Source of the DNA: an uncultured Hyphomicrobiales bacterium
GTDB lineage: Bacteria > Pseudomonadota > Alphaproteobacteria > Rhizobiales > Ancalomicrobiaceae
Length of the DNA stretch: 64,000 nt
Direction: 5' to 3'
NCBI GenBank assembly: GCA_903930435.1
Contig: CAIYYN010000037.1
Span: forward strand, 62,001-126,000
This document shows positions 62,274 through 64,000 of this stretch, piece after piece (the first letter of the stretch is position 1; every line of letters begins with the position of its first letter). The notes beneath the pieces are model-generated. The model ran no database searches. It was not told the DNA's origin and saw only the letters and a list, made by a program, of their open reading frames with translations. Made by a program: the position numbers and the translations under genes.

Positions 62274-63977
62274 ATGGCAATAGCCTATACGTCCACGGAC
62301 AATAAGGCGCGGCCGATGACCGGAAATGAGAAAAAGGTCATCTTCGCGTCATCATTGGGTACCGTTTTCGAATGGTACGACTTTTATCTGTATGGCACGC
62401 TGACGCCTGTCATCGCAGCTCAGTTCTTCTCCGTGAAGGATGCTGCGGGTAACTTCATGTTCGATGAATCAACTCGCAACATATTCGCGCTACTTGCGTT
62501 TGCTGCCGGCTTTATTGTCCGCCCGTTCGGCGCGCTTGTATTTGGGCGCGTTGGTGATCTCGTCGGTCGCAAGTATACCTTCCTTGTAACGATTTCCTTG
62601 ATGGGTCTGTCGACATTCGTCGTCGGCTTGCTGCCAAGCTCGCAAACCATTGGTATCTGGGCACCGGTGATACTGATCACGTTGCGCCTGCTGCAAGGCC
62701 TCGCGCTCGGGGGTGAATACGGTGGTGCGGCTACTTACGTTGCCGAGCATGCCCCACAGGGTCGTCGTGGCTTTTATACATCATGGATTCAGACGACGGC
62801 GACACTGGGACTGTTCATCTCGCTGCTAGTCATTCTTTTCACGCGTACGATCTCCGGTGAATCCGCATTCGCTTCTGATTATTGGCGCGTTCCGTTCCTT
62901 GTTTCGATTGTGCTGCTGGCTGTTTCAATCTGGATCCGGTTCCAGTTGTCGGAATCGCCGGCGTTCCAGAAGATGAAGGCTGAAGGTACGGCTTCGAAAG
63001 CGCCGCTGACAGAGTCGTTCGGTCAGTGGAAAAATGCCAAGATTGCTCTGATCGCTCTCGTCGGATTGACGATGGGACAAGCTGTGGTCTGGTACACTGG
63101 ACAGTTCTACGCACTCTTTTTCATGCAATCGATCCTCAAGGTTGATGGCTACACCTCAAATCTGCTGATTGCGTGGTCTCTCTTGCTCGGCACCGGATTC
63201 TTCGTGGTCTTTGGCTGGCTTTCTGACAAAATTGGGAGAAAGCCAATCATATTGGCCGGCTGCGCAATCGCCGTCCTGACATATTTCACAATCTTTGCAA
63301 GATTGACAGAAGTCGCCAACCCGGCATTGTACAACGCCATCAACAATGTAAAAATTGAAGTGACGGCGAACCCAGCCGAATGTGGCAGCCTGTTCAACCC
63401 GGTTGGTACAGCAAAATTTACGTCATCTTGCGACCTCGGACGCCAATATCTGTCTAGTCTTTCCTACAAGTACACGACCAAGTTGGATCCTGCGGCGACA
63501 GCCACAAAGGTGAAGATCGGCGAGACTGAGTTAGTTTACGACCCGACGAAAGCGGTAGATAGCCAGAAGGCAATTTCGGCTGCCGCGACTTCGGCAGGTT
63601 ATCCGAAGGCCGGCGACCCATCGATTGTCAAGATGTCGAACCCCTTGGATATATTCCGGCCTCAGGTCGCGACAATCATCGGATATCTCTTTGTACTGAT
63701 CCTGCTTGTGACAATGGTTTACGGTCCAATCGCAGCAATGCTGGTCGAATTCTTCCCGACAAAGATCCGCTACTCCTCAATGTCACTGCCATACCACATC
63801 GGCAACGGATGGTTCGGTGGTCTTCTGCCCGCCTCCGCCGCCGCGATGGTCGCGCAAACCGGCGATATCTACTACGGCCTCTGGTACCCGATAATCTTCG
63901 CAGCAATAACTGTGGTGGTCGGATTGCTCCTTGTCCCGGAAACCAAGGATCGCGATATCTTCACCTACGAAAATTGA
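62274..63977 (+). CDS. metabolite:H+ symporter (MFS, MHS family) with long loop insertion
   Basis: 567 residues, about 120 more than a typical MHS permease. KVIFASSLGTVFEWYDFYLY at the N-terminus is the MHS signature; then VFGRVGDLVGRKYTFLVTIS (motif A), LRLLQGLALGGEYGGAATYV (proline/betaine/citrate-type motif) and FGWLSDKIGRKPIILAGC. A hydrophilic insertion of about 110 residues follows the eighth membrane segment or so, with two cysteines (AECGSLF, SSCDLGRQY). Substrates of the family are carboxylates, amino acids or betaines. AGGAGGG lies nine bases before ATG 62274. Ends 23 bases from the window edge. Confidence 0.93.
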   Translation: MAIAYTSTDNKARPMTGNEKKVIFASSLGTVFEWYDFYLYGTLTPVIAAQFFSVKDAAGNFMFDESTRNIFALLAFAAGFIVRPFGALVFGRVGDLVGRKYTFLVTISLMGLSTFVVGLLPSSQTIGIWAPVILITLRLLQGLALGGEYGGAATYVAEHAPQGRRGFYTSWIQTTATLGLFISLLVILFTRTISGESAFASDYWRVPFLVSIVLLAVSIWIRFQLSESPAFQKMKAEGTASKAPLTESFGQWKNAKIALIALVGLTMGQAVVWYTGQFYALFFMQSILKVDGYTSNLLIAWSLLLGTGFFVVFGWLSDKIGRKPIILAGCAIAVLTYFTIFARLTEVANPALYNAINNVKIEVTANPAECGSLFNPVGTAKFTSSCDLGRQYLSSLSYKYTTKLDPAATATKVKIGETELVYDPTKAVDSQKAISAAATSAGYPKAGDPSIVKMSNPLDIFRPQVATIIGYLFVLILLVTMVYGPIAAMLVEFFPTKIRYSSMSLPYHIGNGWFGGLLPASAAAMVAQTGDIYYGLWYPIIFAAITVVVGLLLVPETKDRDIFTYEN

Positions 63978-64000
63978 TCTGACACAATCAGATTTTGCGA

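Noticed and set aside
1-64000. CRISPR arrays, insertion sequences, prophage genes
   Set aside because: No regularly spaced repeats, transposase or integrase motifs, or phage structural genes were recognised in any frame.

Overview
The window looks like the chromosome of an alphaproteobacterium, most likely of the order Hyphomicrobiales (Rhizobiales) and perhaps close to Beijerinckiaceae. The grounds are a fused IspDF, a pyruvate dehydrogenase E1-beta carrying its own lipoyl domain, an EipB-type envelope protein, a DUF1489 protein, a DinB with an N-terminal zinc-ribbon-like extension, a phasin, and the order dusB / ispDF-cinA / ratA-lipA-lpdA-pdhCBA-ftsB. Coding DNA is moderately GC-rich. Two stretches, about 20.1-21.0 kb and 35.85-36.5 kb, are clearly more AT-rich. 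I see one tRNA gene, and no rRNA, CRISPR array, insertion sequence or phage module.

Layout. 1-11.1 kb is core metabolism: dusB (cut by the window edge), ispDF-cinA, and a minus-strand block pdhA-pdhB-pdhC-small coiled coil-lpdA-membrane protein-lipA-ratA, with ftsB upstream. The lipoyl synthase lies in the same run as the lipoylated complex it serves. 11.4-14.5 kb is a NitT/TauT-type ABC importer (ATPase plus fused double permease) with no binding protein nearby. 14.9-17.9 kb is a Spy/CpxP-like periplasmic protein followed by an OmpR-type regulator and a sensor kinase. 17.9-25 kb holds a GST, an MFS exporter, an AT-rich lipoprotein, Tex, a Kir-type potassium channel and a very small protein. 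25.2-34 kb is one-carbon/amine catabolism: glutathione-dependent formaldehyde dehydrogenase, an intradiol ring-cleavage dioxygenase and a four-subunit sarcosine oxidase operon (soxBDAG). The formaldehyde made by sarcosine oxidase is the natural substrate of the neighbouring dehydrogenase.

34-45.8 kb contains a chemoreceptor, an Fe3+/phosphonate-type ABC importer whose ATPase is convergent to its permease, a GlcG/HbpS-like protein, a ferredoxin-like protein, a secreted AcpA/phospholipase-C-type phosphoesterase, tRNA-Lys(TTT) and an NlpD/DipM-like LysM-LytM lipoprotein. 46-54 kb carries dinB, eipB, a RidA protein, a glycerophosphodiester phosphodiesterase, a COG3146 acyltransferase, a HIT protein, and a Ser/Thr kinase fused to a universal stress domain next to a small metallophosphatase. 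54.2-64 kb carries clpS-clpA, a phasin, a DacA/F-type carboxypeptidase with a SPOR domain, a membrane J-domain protein, two small conserved genes and a metabolite:H+ symporter.

I did not find one unmistakable new system. The best candidates for something undescribed are the AT-rich lipoprotein with an apparent internal duplication (20.25-20.99 kb), the two unknown small proteins embedded in the pdh-lip gene block, the kinase-USP fusion paired with a phosphatase, the orphan double-permease ABC importer, and a degenerate acylphosphatase-like gene near the formaldehyde dehydrogenase. Function calls rest on reading motifs by eye; no database search was possible.
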